Below, piece after piece: positions 1 through 9,215 of a stretch of 64,000 nucleotides of DNA; position 1 is the stretch's first letter; every line of letters begins with the position of its first letter. The notes under the pieces were generated by a model. That model made no database searches and was not told where the DNA came from. It saw only the letters and a program-made list of their open reading frames with translations. Location of the stretch: positions 1 to 64,000 of the forward strand of contig NZ_WOSV01000001.1 of assembly GCF_011516655.1 (NCBI RefSeq). The letters are read 5' to 3'. The translations under genes were made by a program, and so were the position numbers. This DNA is from Acetobacter thailandicus (lineage in GTDB: Bacteria > Pseudomonadota > Alphaproteobacteria > Acetobacterales > Acetobacteraceae).

Positions 1-120
1 CGCATGAAACAGAGAGGAGGCTTTTTGTCCGATAATACTGTTGATCACGCTTATTGTCCTGATCTGCTCCTGGATACGCATATCCAGACCCCTTGGGAAA
101 ATAATACCAGAGCTTTTTAG
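1..120 (+). CDS. Possible 3' end of a truncated or small ORF
   Basis: Frame 1 is open from the window edge to a TAG at 118-120, about 39 codons with no recognisable domain. A purine-rich AGGAGG at 15-20 lies 4 bases before an in-frame TTG at 25, so it could also be a 31-residue ORF. It converges on nicT with only 8 bases between the stop codons. Chance openness over so short a stretch is quite possible, so this is a weak call. Confidence 0.2.
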   Translation, partial: RMKQRGGFLSDNTVDHAYCPDLLLDTHIQTPWENNTRAF

Positions 121-128
121 CTCGCTTT

Positions 129-1436
129 TTACTTCATCTTCTCTTTTGGGATCAGAAGAACTGAAATACTGCCCAGAAAGACCATGGCGGCAAACAGCCA
201 TATAACGCCTGCCATACCACCAGTCATGCTACGGGCATAACCCACCAGTGCTGTTGCAAAAAAACCTGCAATGTTAGCAACTGATCCGGCAAGTGCCAGG
301 CCTACAGCGGCACTATTTCCTTTCAGCATAAGAGAAGGTAACACCCAGAATGGCGGCAACGCGCCGAGAATACCCATATTCGCAACGGTAATGCAGGCAA
401 TAGTCATTGCAATATTACCTGCACAAAATGGAATACAGGCCATAGAAAGACTGCCAAACAGAATGGGAAGAACAATATGCCAGCGACGCTCACCGTGCTT
501 ATCAGAGCTACGACCAATTACAAACATACTGATAACAGCGCCAATTTGTGGAATAGCACTCAGACAGCCGATTTCAAGTGTTGAGCGTATCCCTTCATCA
601 TGCAGCAAAGACGGTGTCCAGAAAGCAATGGTATATAAACCAAGCAGAAGTGTACCATCAACGACACCCAGCAACCACACCCATGGGTTACGAAACGCCG
701 CAACAATGCTGCTTGTCATACTCACTTTTTCTAAAATTGCAGGGTTAGCTGCATACAGTGTATCTACATCCTGTTTATTTAACCATGAAGCTTTCTCTGG
801 TGATGCTGGCAGCATCAGAAAAACAGCAATACCGATCACAACAGGAGGCGCAGCCTCCCAGAAAAACAACCAGCGCCAGCCTTCATATCCCCCTACACCA
901 TTCAGACTTTGCATTAACCAGCCAGACAGAGGACCACCAATCACACTGGCAAGAGGAATACCGGCCATAAAAACTGCTGTAACTTTTGAACGGTAATGCG
1001 GTGGAAACCAGACAGCCAGATAATACAAAACACCAGGCATAAAACCAGCTTCTGCAATTCCAAGCAGTACACGCAAAACGTAAAACTGCGTTGGTGTATG
1101 CACAAACATCATGGCACCAGAGCATAAACCCCAGGTAATCAGAATCCGGGCAATCCAGTTTCTGGCACCAAATTTAACCAGAAAGAGATTACTGGGCACC
1201 TCACACAAAATATAACCAAGAAAAAAAAGCCCTATACCCAGCCCATATGCGGCCTCACTCATTCCCAGGTCAGAAAGCATCCTGAGTTTTGCATAACCAA
1301 CATTCACGCGGTCAAGATATGAGGCAAGAAAGCCAAGAAACAGCAAGGGCAGGATACGCTGCGCCATTTTTGCATATAGCCTGTCTTGTTTCTGATCAGA
1401 ACAGGCCTCCTGTTCATAAACAGCTGTATTTTGCAT
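129..1436 (-). CDS. nicT: MFS transporter, probable nicotinate uptake carrier NicT
   Basis: This is a 435-residue major facilitator of the anion:cation symporter (ACS) type with about 12 hydrophobic segments. After a polar N-terminus come the ACS-typical stretch LASYLDRVNVGYAKL and, in TM2, GLFFLGYILCEVPSNL. The family imports organic anions such as tartrate, galactarate, phthalate and nicotinate. The substrate here is inferred from position: the gene follows the nicotinate catabolic operon on the same strand, and its upstream region carries a motif close to the one at nicC. It has its own promoter region of about 300 bp and is separated from nicE by a strong hairpin. The family assignment is safe; the exact substrate is inference. 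Confidence 0.8.
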   Translation of the reverse strand: MQNTAVYEQEACSDQKQDRLYAKMAQRILPLLFLGFLASYLDRVNVGYAKLRMLSDLGMSEAAYGLGIGLFFLGYILCEVPSNLFLVKFGARNWIARILITWGLCSGAMMFVHTPTQFYVLRVLLGIAEAGFMPGVLYYLAVWFPPHYRSKVTAVFMAGIPLASVIGGPLSGWLMQSLNGVGGYEGWRWLFFWEAAPPVVIGIAVFLMLPASPEKASWLNKQDVDTLYAANPAILEKVSMTSSIVAAFRNPWVWLLGVVDGTLLLGLYTIAFWTPSLLHDEGIRSTLEIGCLSAIPQIGAVISMFVIGRSSDKHGERRWHIVLPILFGSLSMACIPFCAGNIAMTIACITVANMGILGALPPFWVLPSLMLKGNSAAVGLALAGSVANIAGFFATALVGYARSMTGGMAGVIWLFAAMVFLGSISVLLIPKEKMK

Positions 1437-1522
1437 GAGCGCTCCAGAAAATATCGTGTACCAGATTGGTCCGAAAAAACGACCTGCTACGCCCCAGGAC
1501 TTATTGTTTCGGTAACGATATT

Positions 1523-1550
1523 ATCTTAGCGTACACACGATTAATGTGAA
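1523..1550 (-). promoter_or_regulatory. nicT promoter with NicR-like operator in the spacer
   Basis: On the minus strand, TTCACA (complement of 1545-1550) and TAAGAT (complement of 1523-1528) are 16 bases apart. The spacer contains CGTGTGTACGCTA. The nicC promoter has GGTGTATACGCTA in the same position and orientation. GATAAT three bases further on is an alternative -10. The shared motif in the spacer suggests that NicR represses both promoters. Confidence 0.5.
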
Positions 1551-1650
1551 TAATATATTTTGATTATGAAACATTAATTTTTGTTACATAAAAACGAAAT
1601 TTATTGAAAAATAAACTAAATGATAAATTTTATATCATCATGATAACGCG

Positions 1651-1710
1651 ATAAACCCCTTTACCTGCTCTTAATATCGGCTGGTAAAGGGGTTTATCTT
1701 TATTAAGAGC
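1651..1710. terminator. Interleaved double inverted repeat, probable nic operon terminator
   Basis: A perfect 15-bp inverted repeat (1651-1665 with 1683-1697, arm ATAAACCCCTTTACC) encloses a 17-base loop. A second perfect 10-bp repeat (GCTCTTAATA at 1667-1676, TATTAAGAGC at 1701-1710) interleaves with it: one arm is in the loop and the other lies outside the first stem. The element is 32 bp past the nicE stop. No long T-run follows on the minus strand, so simple intrinsic termination is likely but not certain. Confidence 0.65.
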
Positions 1711-1741
1711 TAAGTATATCCCTCGCCCTTAATCAGTAATT

Positions 1742-2494
1742 TTAATACGTACCCGAAAGCAGAGCGCCGCCACCTGGTGCAATTGCTTCAAGCCTGAGCG
1801 CTTTTAACATTGCATATGTTGTAGCAACAGCCGCACTTAAAGCTGGTTTACCGGTCAACGCTTCAACAGCAGAAATAACTGGCAGAGATGGCATCTGCAC
1901 ACAGGCCGAAACCACAACAGCATCAGCCTCCTGATAGCGTAACCCTTTAATAATTTCTGGCAGGCGCTGACAATCATGACGGCCAACATCAAGATTGTCG
2001 GGTATTTCAAGTGCTACGTAATCGATAACTTCAATACCCTCACGAGTAATATAATCGACAACAAGCTCCGTCAGGGGGCGCATATAAGGTGCTACAACTA
2101 CAATTTTCTTTGCACCAAGCACTTTAAGACCATCAATCAAGGCACCCGCACTGGTAATAACCGGTGCAGGATGGCCATTTTCAACCGTTCTTTCATGCAG
2201 CCTTTTTTCTGAAACGCGATGATAACCAGGCCCCATCGACATTGTTGCAACAAGACAGGCATAACCCAGCACATCAAGTGCGGCATCACTCAGCTCAAGC
2301 GCACAACGATCTGACTGCCCATCCATCGCAGACAGCTCATCTTTACTCACTGTTTTCATACGCATACGTGACGAATGAAACGTAAAACGTTCAGGACGAA
2401 TAGTTTCACGCAGACGAATCAGAGCAGGAATTTCAGTTTCCATTGTGATGTTAGAACTCGGAACAATCTGCCCGATACGGTAAACTGGTTTCAT
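1742..2494 (-). CDS. nicE: Maleate isomerase NicE
   Basis: This 250-residue member of the Asp/Glu racemase superfamily has the two expected catalytic cysteines, one in LGYACLVATMSMG near residue 80 and one in VVVSACVQMPSLP near residue 197. The length matches maleate cis-trans isomerases. It converts maleate to fumarate, the last step of nicotinate catabolism before the TCA cycle. The ATG follows AAGGTG at a good distance. It is the last gene of the nic operon, 88 bp after nicD, and is followed by a hairpin. An arylmalonate decarboxylase-type activity would be the main alternative, but the neighbours make maleate isomerase much more likely. Confidence 0.9.
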   Translation of the reverse strand: MKPVYRIGQIVPSSNITMETEIPALIRLRETIRPERFTFHSSRMRMKTVSKDELSAMDGQSDRCALELSDAALDVLGYACLVATMSMGPGYHRVSEKRLHERTVENGHPAPVITSAGALIDGLKVLGAKKIVVVAPYMRPLTELVVDYITREGIEVIDYVALEIPDNLDVGRHDCQRLPEIIKGLRYQEADAVVVSACVQMPSLPVISAVEALTGKPALSAAVATTYAMLKALRLEAIAPGGGALLSGTY

Positions 2495-2582
2495 AAAAAC
2501 ACCTTAATTAATATGCAGGTTCCGGCTCTGATTCTCGCCGTTTATACCCACTTTCAACATTAACAGGTCACAACATGCAGGA

Positions 2583-3377
2583 TTATCTGACAGAAACTGC
2601 CTTGTAAAAACCCTCTTCATTATCCCAGGGAATCATATGGCCGGCATCCGGGACGTGAACAATTTTAATAGCCGGATTCAGACCTGAAATTTCTTCTTCA
2701 TCTTCTTTCTGAATAACACCACCGCGAGTTGCCACAACCAGAAGGGCCGGAACACTCAGATGTGGTAAATCCTGATGAATGTCTTCTGTGTGAAACTTTT
2801 CAAACGTAATACGCGTTGCCAGCTCATCACAGGTGTGCAGCCATTCAGCACGCAGCTGAAGCTGCTCATCTGTCCAGGTCTGACAGAAACGACGCATATC
2901 TTCAGCGCTCATTCCCAGACGTGAAAGACGAATAGACTCTGTATACCAGTCAAGTTTTGCAGGATAAGCACGACGACCAGGACCACTTACAGGTGGGTCA
3001 ACAAGCACAAGCTGCTTCAGCTCAGAAGGTTCTTTACGCGCGGCACGAATGGCAATACGTGCGCCCATAGAGTGACCCATCAGCGTCACGTCTTTCAACC
3101 CAAGAGCTGCAATAAAAGCCAGGGCATCATCTGCATAACTATCGAGATCATAGTTCAGGTCAGGACCGGTTGAAGAAAGCCCCCGACCTCTTACATCAAG
3201 AATATATACATCATACTCTGCAGCCAGACGCTCCCCTACAAATCCCCAGGTGATAGCCGGACTGGTAATACCAGGGATAAGAACCAGCGGCTTACCTTTA
3301 CCACCATAACGCAGATAATGCTGACGAATGCCATTAGCATGCACATTCGCGCCATACATCAAGTTAGATTCATTCAT
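2583..3377 (-). CDS. nicD: N-formylmaleamate deformylase NicD
   Basis: This 264-residue alpha/beta-hydrolase has the oxyanion region LIPGITSPA, the nucleophile elbow GHSMG (Ser near residue 101) and the catalytic histidine in DAGHMIPWDN near the C-terminus. There is no signal peptide, so it acts in the cytoplasm. NicD hydrolyses N-formylmaleamate, the ring-opening product made by NicX, to maleamate and formate. The ATG follows AAGGTC. It lies 17 bp after nicF in the operon. The family alone would not fix the substrate; its place between nicF and nicE does. Confidence 0.9.
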   Translation of the reverse strand: MNESNLMYGANVHANGIRQHYLRYGGKGKPLVLIPGITSPAITWGFVGERLAAEYDVYILDVRGRGLSSTGPDLNYDLDSYADDALAFIAALGLKDVTLMGHSMGARIAIRAARKEPSELKQLVLVDPPVSGPGRRAYPAKLDWYTESIRLSRLGMSAEDMRRFCQTWTDEQLQLRAEWLHTCDELATRITFEKFHTEDIHQDLPHLSVPALLVVATRGGVIQKEDEEEISGLNPAIKIVHVPDAGHMIPWDNEEGFYKAVSVR

Positions 3378-3394
3378 TATTCTGACCTTACTTT

Positions 3395-4033
3395 TTACTG
3401 AGCGTCAGAAATACGTGACAGTAAGGTCTCAAGCGACATCACATCACCGCATTTCTGCGCCATATCAAACAAATTAGCTTCATGCGGACCAATGGCTCGA
3501 TCTCCTACACAATCGGAGACAATCACCGGGCGGAAACCTGCCTGCATGGCATCAAGCACACTGGCACGCACACAGCCTGAAGTTACGCACCCGGCGACAA
3601 CCACTGTCTGCACACCATGCGTAACAAACCAGGCTGCCAGAGGTGTACCGGCAAACGCTGACGGTACCGTTTTACGCACAACATACTCACCCGGGAGCGG
3701 GGCCAGTTCAGGCACAATAGCTGATGCGGGATTATTTTCCGTCAGCCCCAGCATGGAAGGGACTTTCATGGAAAAAATATTTGCATCAGAGCCATCATCG
3801 GCAAAAACAATGCGCGTGTGAGCTATTTTCCAGCCATGATGACGGGCCTCTGCCAGCAAAGTGCGCGTACGCTCCATAGCCTGAGGGATGTTGCCCCCGC
3901 CAAAAGCATCAGGATCAGCAAAGCCATTTACAAAATCAACAATAAGTAAGCCAATACCACCGGCAATACCGATTTCGTTGCCAAAACCCTGTTTTTCATA
4001 ACGGGCTTCATCACGCTGATGTCCGTTTGTCAT
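3395..4033 (-). CDS. nicF: Maleamate amidohydrolase NicF
   Basis: This 212-residue isochorismatase-like cysteine hydrolase has the general-base Asp in LLIVDFVNGFAD near residue 33, the Lys in VVRKTVPSAF, and the nucleophilic Cys in VVVAGCVTSGCVRAS near residue 150. It deaminates maleamate to maleate and ammonia. The start ATG overlaps the nicX stop by 4 bases and follows AGGAG, which points to translational coupling. It carries the usual extended N-terminus of NicF proteins rather than the shorter nicotinamidase form. Confidence 0.92.
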   Translation of the reverse strand: MTNGHQRDEARYEKQGFGNEIGIAGGIGLLIVDFVNGFADPDAFGGGNIPQAMERTRTLLAEARHHGWKIAHTRIVFADDGSDANIFSMKVPSMLGLTENNPASAIVPELAPLPGEYVVRKTVPSAFAGTPLAAWFVTHGVQTVVVAGCVTSGCVRASVLDAMQAGFRPVIVSDCVGDRAIGPHEANLFDMAQKCGDVMSLETLLSRISDAQ

Positions 4034-5070
4034 GCGTAGTCTCCTGTCAGTTTGCCGTCCTGCACAACGGTTTCATCATCAATTTTTACTGTGCAGTTGC
4101 GCATTGGAATATCAATGTGACATGCCGTATCACGCTCACCACCAGCTTCGTTATTCGGGCCGGTTGACCACAGGAAGTTACCTGCACAGGCCCGCGGGTC
4201 CATACCAATGCTGGCTTCACCATCATAAAAGCCCATAACAGCCCAGTGCGCACGGTTTTGCAGGCCCCAGCCAATATGCGAAATCGCAAAAACTTCCGGG
4301 TCGTTAAAGCTTTCCATATAATCGCGCAGATGCTCTGCTTCAAAACCACCCTCAATGGCTTTTACGTAACCATTTTCCAGATGACAGGTGATAGGTGACG
4401 TAATGTAACTTTTCTGCGGCAGTAAAATATCACCTGGTGCAAGGATAATTTTACCCTGAGCAGTACCCTCATTTGCCCAGGTTGCCAGGAAGCCACTCGG
4501 CCAGTGATCCCACCGGCCGGGCTTATCAACAAAACCATATTCTTCAAGAATAGGATACTGCCCCAGAGCAAAAGTTGCATCTGTTCCGGCAGATGATGTC
4601 ACCGTCATAGTCTTTGCAGCTCTCAGCCGGGCTGAAGCTGTTAACACTTTCGTGCGGTCCTCCTCTGTCGGAGTCATACGCACCAGAATTTCGGGCGGCT
4701 CTACAACGAGAAGAATACGCCCGCCTGCTTCGAGAATCTCATGCTGTTCTGCTGAAAAAAGCAGCGTCATCAGATCAAGAACCAGGTCACTGGCTTTCAG
4801 CATCTCTACAGCGGCACGATTACCGGTCAGTGGCGTTTTACCCACGTAAGCCAGTGGGTCACGTGACAGAGAAGTTCCGCCATTAGATGGTTGCAAATCA
4901 AGGCGATTTGCAAAAGCACCTTTCTCCTGCACGGCCAGAATAGCACAACGCAGTGTCTGCTCGTTCGTCGCACTTGACGTCAGCAGCGTAACACTCTGAC
5001 CTGCCTGCAGGTTACACAGCCCCAGAACCTGACGCCAGGACTGGACGAGTTCATAATCACTTACTGGCAT
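4030..5070 (-). CDS. nicX: 2,5-dihydroxypyridine 5,6-dioxygenase NicX
   Basis: This protein of about 346 residues belongs to the NicX family of non-heme Fe(II) extradiol-type dioxygenases, which also resembles thermophilic metallopeptidase M29 proteins. It cleaves 2,5-dihydroxypyridine to N-formylmaleamate. The histidine- and glutamate-rich C-terminal half fits the metal site. I chose the second ATG (5070) because AAGGA lies 8 bases before it; the ATG two codons earlier is too close to that site. The gene is 68 bp after nicB and overlaps nicF. Confidence 0.92.
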   Translation of the reverse strand: MPVSDYELVQSWRQVLGLCNLQAGQSVTLLTSSATNEQTLRCAILAVQEKGAFANRLDLQPSNGGTSLSRDPLAYVGKTPLTGNRAAVEMLKASDLVLDLMTLLFSAEQHEILEAGGRILLVVEPPEILVRMTPTEEDRTKVLTASARLRAAKTMTVTSSAGTDATFALGQYPILEEYGFVDKPGRWDHWPSGFLATWANEGTAQGKIILAPGDILLPQKSYITSPITCHLENGYVKAIEGGFEAEHLRDYMESFNDPEVFAISHIGWGLQNRAHWAVMGFYDGEASIGMDPRACAGNFLWSTGPNNEAGGERDTACHIDIPMRNCTVKIDDETVVQDGKLTGDYA

Positions 5071-5138
5071 GGGCATGTTCCTTTTACAAAAGGCGTTTTC
5101 TTACAGAGCCATTTTATGAAAAACTGAGATGGCATTTT

Positions 5139-8100
5139 TCAATGCCCTCCCTGTGCGCGAATACGTGAAACCTGACCGGTAAGATCAGTCCATGCATTTT
5201 TATCAGGTGCCATCGTGCGCCGCAGAAAAGAGAGAATTTCTGCAATCTGCCGGTCAGAGAAGACATTACGATAAGCTGGCATAGTCGTCGCCGTCTGATG
5301 CGCCGGGTCTGGTGCACCATCAAGTAAAATACGAATAATATTATCAGGATTTTCAGCCTGTATGTTCGTATTCAGTGCAAGTTGCGGACGCGCCCCATAA
5401 AGATGAGCGGCCTCACCCTCATGACAGGCCGCACAGGCTGTTTTATAAATCCTCTCACCTTCACCTTTTTCCAGTGCCTGAAGCGAGGCTGAACGCGCCA
5501 GAAACTGCTCACGCTGGCTTTGCACAGGTATAGTTGTCTGACGTGTATCGAACGAAGCAATATAATGTGCAATCGCTCTGACATCATCATCAGGCAGCTC
5601 TGACATAGCATGCACCACAGGGGCCATCGGGCCGCCAGCGGGACCATGGTTCGGGCTGAAACCAGTGCGCAGATAGGCATACAGATCACCTTCGCTCCAC
5701 GGCAGAGGGGAATCTGATAAGGCTGAAAGTGGCGGGGCACTCCAGCCCTCTGCCTCACCACCAGCCAGATAATTTTTCTGCCAGCGTTCAGCTCCCAGCG
5801 CGTTACGTGGCGTATGACAGGCAGAGCAATGCCCTGCACCCTCAGCCAGGTAGGCCCCCCTGTTCCACTGCTCTGAGCGGGCTGGATCCGGTACAAAAGG
5901 TGTTGTGCGATGAAAAAGAGTATTCCACCCGGCAAGGGAGAAACGCATATTATACGGAAAACGCAGTGATGTTACGGGAGGCTGCTTTTCAACAGGCTTT
6001 TGCGACATCAGGTAAGCATAAAGCGCCTGCATATCCGTATCGTTGATTTTTGCAAAAGACGTGTAAGGAAAAGCCGGATAGAGATGCCGCCCGTCACGGC
6101 TTATACCCTGACGCATTGCCCGCTCGAACGCCGCATAAGACCACTGACCAATGCCTGTTTTGGGATCAGGCGTAAGGTTGGTCGTGTAAATTGTGCCAAA
6201 AGGCGTATCAAGCGCCAGACCACCGGCATTTTCAACGCCACCATGTGCAGTATGACACACAGCGCAGTCACCCGCAGCGGCGACCAGCTTCCCTTTTGCA
6301 ATAATTTCGGGGGAGAACATGCCTGGTACAGGGGGGGCAACCGGAGCAATAGTAGCACGCCATGGCATAAGCGTTGCCAGCATACCCCCGGCTACAGCAA
6401 CAGCCGTACCAAGCCCGGCACGGCGCAACAAACCTTTAAATCCCAGCCCGGCCATGGCTGGTTTTGCGGGCTCGCCCCCAAGAGCCAGAGGCGGCACCGG
6501 TGAAAGTGGAACCGGCTTTAACGGGCCCAGCGCTTCGTCAAGGCGGGCTTTCACCTTTTCCGGAGTGAACGGAGCATCACGAAAGCGCACACCTGTTGCC
6601 GCATATAACGCATTTGCGATAGCCGCAGCACTCGGCACCGAGGCGGATTCCCCTGCACCAAGAGGCGGTTCCTCCGGCCGGTTCATCAGCACTGGTTCAA
6701 TTTTTGGCACGTCAGGAAACTGGATAATGGGATAACCACCCCACTCCTGACTTTCAACACCACCTTTGTCGAACGTCACCTGCTCCTGCAACGTGCGGCT
6801 GACGGACTGAATGACATTTCCCTGTAACTGGTGGCGTACACCAGCAGGATTGATCATCAGACCGGCATCCTGCCCGACTACGGCGCGGGTTACACTGACC
6901 TCACCTGTAAGACGATCCACCTCAACATCCGTAACCCAGGCAGACCATGCCGCAGGTTTACCAGGGAACGGACCATGCACATACAGGGCATAGGCAAGAC
7001 CACGTCCGCTTAATGTGCGGTCAGCCGGGTCAGGACGCGGCGCTTCGGTACGCGGCTGCCACTCTGCCCGTGCTGCGGTCGCTTTAAGCAGTTCTGCCGC
7101 ACGTTTATCAGGCAGATAACGCAGGCGATATTCAAGAGGGTCAATACCAGCTTCGGCAGCCAGCTCATCAATATAGCTGTCATGTGCAAAGCTATTGGGC
7201 AGAGCGGACACACCACGAAACCACGATGCACGCGCTATTGGCGGCATGTCCTTTACCGTCACGCGGGCATTGGCATACTCATAAGGAGGAACTGATGTCC
7301 GGTCCCCCATCTGTGCAATTTCAGGCACCTCAGCAGGAACTACCCCGGTCAGCACCAGCGCCAGCAGGGGAGACACGTTAGAAGGGTAACTGGTATCAAG
7401 ATTATACGCGACAGGTGCTCCGGTTTCGTCGAGCCCTCCCTTAATACTGACAAGCTGTGCAGCACCTTTAGGCTCCCACACATGCTCCTGCATACGGGTA
7501 AGCTGCACTCTGACCGGCCTGCCAACAGCACGCGATAACAGCGCAGCATCGCCCCCGACATCATCTGCGCAATTACGGCCATAACACCCGGCTGCCTCGT
7601 GACGCACAATGCGCACAGAAGCAACAGGCAGACCCATCAGCATAGCAATATCGGCCTGAAGCATGTGGGGGTTTTGCGTGCCAGACCAGACAGTCAGCTC
7701 ATCCGCCTGCCATGACGCTACAGAACAGGATGGCCCTATTGAGCCATGCATCTGATAAGGCCAGAAATATTCACGGTCCATACGATGCGTAACAGCGTCC
7801 AGAGCACTATCCACATCACCACGATCCAGGACAACACGCGGCTCGTAAGGGTTCTGACGCAGGGCCTCTGCCGGATCAGATAAATCCGGTACAGCAACCG
7901 GGCTCCAGGTGACTTTCAGAGCCTCGGCAGCAGCAATAGCCTGCTCTTCACGCTCTGCGACCACACCAACAAAATCACCAATGACCACAACATCAACCAG
8001 GCCTGCGATATGCGCGACAGAGGCGCGATCAACATCAAGCAGGGCACGCCCGACGAATGGCCCATGGTCGAACCCGCCATAAGGCGGCCGAATAACACGC

Positions 8101-8711
8101 CCGTGAAGCATGCCATCAACACGCACATCGTGCACGTAAACCATGCGGCCTGTAACTTTGTCGGGAATATCAACACGTGGCTGATTTTTACCAACGACTT
8201 TATAGTCAGCCGGTGCTTTAACCGGCGTGCTCTCATCAAGCTCCACGCGCAGGGTCATCCCCCGCACAAGGTCGCCCAGTGTTAACGCGGGCTGATCAGC
8301 CGGGCCACCTGTCAGAACACCAGATGAAAAAGAAAGTGCTGCACTATCACACCCGGTCAGCTCAGCAGCGCGGGCAAGCAAAATTTTACGCGCCTGTGCT
8401 GCTGCACGCAAAATAGGGCGTGAGGAAATCTGTATTGTTTCACTGGCAATTGTAGCACCCTGATCAGGTGTACTATCAGTATGCCCCAGCACCATACGTA
8501 CCTGTGAGGGTGCAGCATCAAGCTCTTCAGCAACAATCTGAGCCAGCGATGTTGCAATACCTGTACCCAGATCAACGTGCCCACAAAAAGCGGTAACCCG
8601 GCCATTCTCATCAATCTGAACGAGCACTTCATCACGCTGAATAAAATCAGCACGGGCAACCAGACCTGCAGGAGGAAGAGATTTACGAAAAATCTGGAGT
8701 GCAGAACCCAT
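5139..8711 (-). CDS. nicB: Nicotinate dehydrogenase large subunit NicB (Mo domain plus triheme cytochrome c)
   Basis: This 1190-residue protein is a fusion. Residues 1 to about 720 form a xanthine-dehydrogenase-type molybdopterin domain. A hydrophobic segment (about 765-785) follows, then a cytochrome c part with three CXXCH haem sites: CAVCH near 818, CSACH near 962 and CAACH near 1091. With NicA it hydroxylates nicotinate to 6-hydroxynicotinate and passes electrons through the haems to the respiratory chain rather than to NAD. The length matches the Pseudomonas NicB architecture. It starts immediately after the nicA stop, with a GAGGAG site inside the nicA end. The substrate is assigned from the whole cluster. 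Confidence 0.93.
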   Translation of the reverse strand: MGSALQIFRKSLPPAGLVARADFIQRDEVLVQIDENGRVTAFCGHVDLGTGIATSLAQIVAEELDAAPSQVRMVLGHTDSTPDQGATIASETIQISSRPILRAAAQARKILLARAAELTGCDSAALSFSSGVLTGGPADQPALTLGDLVRGMTLRVELDESTPVKAPADYKVVGKNQPRVDIPDKVTGRMVYVHDVRVDGMLHGRVIRPPYGGFDHGPFVGRALLDVDRASVAHIAGLVDVVVIGDFVGVVAEREEQAIAAAEALKVTWSPVAVPDLSDPAEALRQNPYEPRVVLDRGDVDSALDAVTHRMDREYFWPYQMHGSIGPSCSVASWQADELTVWSGTQNPHMLQADIAMLMGLPVASVRIVRHEAAGCYGRNCADDVGGDAALLSRAVGRPVRVQLTRMQEHVWEPKGAAQLVSIKGGLDETGAPVAYNLDTSYPSNVSPLLALVLTGVVPAEVPEIAQMGDRTSVPPYEYANARVTVKDMPPIARASWFRGVSALPNSFAHDSYIDELAAEAGIDPLEYRLRYLPDKRAAELLKATAARAEWQPRTEAPRPDPADRTLSGRGLAYALYVHGPFPGKPAAWSAWVTDVEVDRLTGEVSVTRAVVGQDAGLMINPAGVRHQLQGNVIQSVSRTLQEQVTFDKGGVESQEWGGYPIIQFPDVPKIEPVLMNRPEEPPLGAGESASVPSAAAIANALYAATGVRFRDAPFTPEKVKARLDEALGPLKPVPLSPVPPLALGGEPAKPAMAGLGFKGLLRRAGLGTAVAVAGGMLATLMPWRATIAPVAPPVPGMFSPEIIAKGKLVAAAGDCAVCHTAHGGVENAGGLALDTPFGTIYTTNLTPDPKTGIGQWSYAAFERAMRQGISRDGRHLYPAFPYTSFAKINDTDMQALYAYLMSQKPVEKQPPVTSLRFPYNMRFSLAGWNTLFHRTTPFVPDPARSEQWNRGAYLAEGAGHCSACHTPRNALGAERWQKNYLAGGEAEGWSAPPLSALSDSPLPWSEGDLYAYLRTGFSPNHGPAGGPMAPVVHAMSELPDDDVRAIAHYIASFDTRQTTIPVQSQREQFLARSASLQALEKGEGERIYKTACAACHEGEAAHLYGARPQLALNTNIQAENPDNIIRILLDGAPDPAHQTATTMPAYRNVFSDRQIAEILSFLRRTMAPDKNAWTDLTGQVSRIRAQGGH

Positions 8712-9191
8712 TTACCGCTCCTCTTCCTGTTCAAGGCCAGCAGCTATCCGTGCTGCACGCATAATTTCAACATGCGTACCACAGCGACACAGATTATAAC
8801 GCAAAGCCTCCTGCAAAGCTTTTTCATCCGGGTTGGGAACAGCATCAAGAAAAGCACGCAATGTCATGACCATACCATTAAGACAATAGCCACATTGCGC
8901 AGCCTGAGCAGTGACCATCGCTTTTTGCACAGGGTCACTCCCATCGGGAGAAAGTCCTTCAAGGGTCACGATGTTTTTGCATCGGCCCGCAGCCTCGACC
9001 GACACAACGCAGCTACGCGCCGCCTTGCCGTCAAGCAGCACTGTGCAGGCTCCGCACGCCCCCAGACCACAACCATATTTGGGGCCATTCAGCCCCAGGC
9101 TATTACGTAATATGGTCAGTAAAGGCGTGCCGGCAGCAGCCTCTACCTCGCATTGTTTACCGTTTACTGTCAGAAAGACGCTGGCTGCCAT
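8712..9191 (-). CDS. nicA: Nicotinate dehydrogenase small subunit NicA (2x[2Fe-2S])
   Basis: This 159-residue ferredoxin-like subunit of the molybdenum hydroxylase family has the plant-type cluster motif YGCGLGACGACTVLLDG followed by RSC near residue 60. The second cluster motif is QCGYCLNG with CRCGTH, about residues 97-138. It relays electrons from the molybdenum centre of NicB to the fused cytochrome. The ATG follows GGAGAAGG. It is 24 bp after nicC and directly abuts nicB, so subunit synthesis is probably coupled. Confidence 0.93.
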   Translation of the reverse strand: MAASVFLTVNGKQCEVEAAAGTPLLTILRNSLGLNGPKYGCGLGACGACTVLLDGKAARSCVVSVEAAGRCKNIVTLEGLSPDGSDPVQKAMVTAQAAQCGYCLNGMVMTLRAFLDAVPNPDEKALQEALRYNLCRCGTHVEIMRAARIAAGLEQEEER

Positions 9192-9215
9192 AACGCCCTT
9201 CTCCTTTTTCTGAAG

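Larger units (their letters stand above)
1437..1741. promoter_or_regulatory. nicT upstream region, no gene
   Basis: This 305-bp gap between nicT and nicE holds the nicT promoter and operator candidate (1523-1550) and the double inverted repeat that probably ends the nic operon (1651-1710). The stretch 1550-1645 is very AT-rich. I see no gene in it. Confidence 0.6.

Noticed and set aside
271..996. Open frame of 241 codons on the plus strand opposite nicT
   Set aside because: It is the antisense shadow of a clear MFS transporter gene and has no domain or ribosome site.
5372..5935. Open frame of 187 codons inside nicB in another frame
   Set aside because: It overlaps the haem-binding part of nicB, whose CXXCH motifs are in the other frame.
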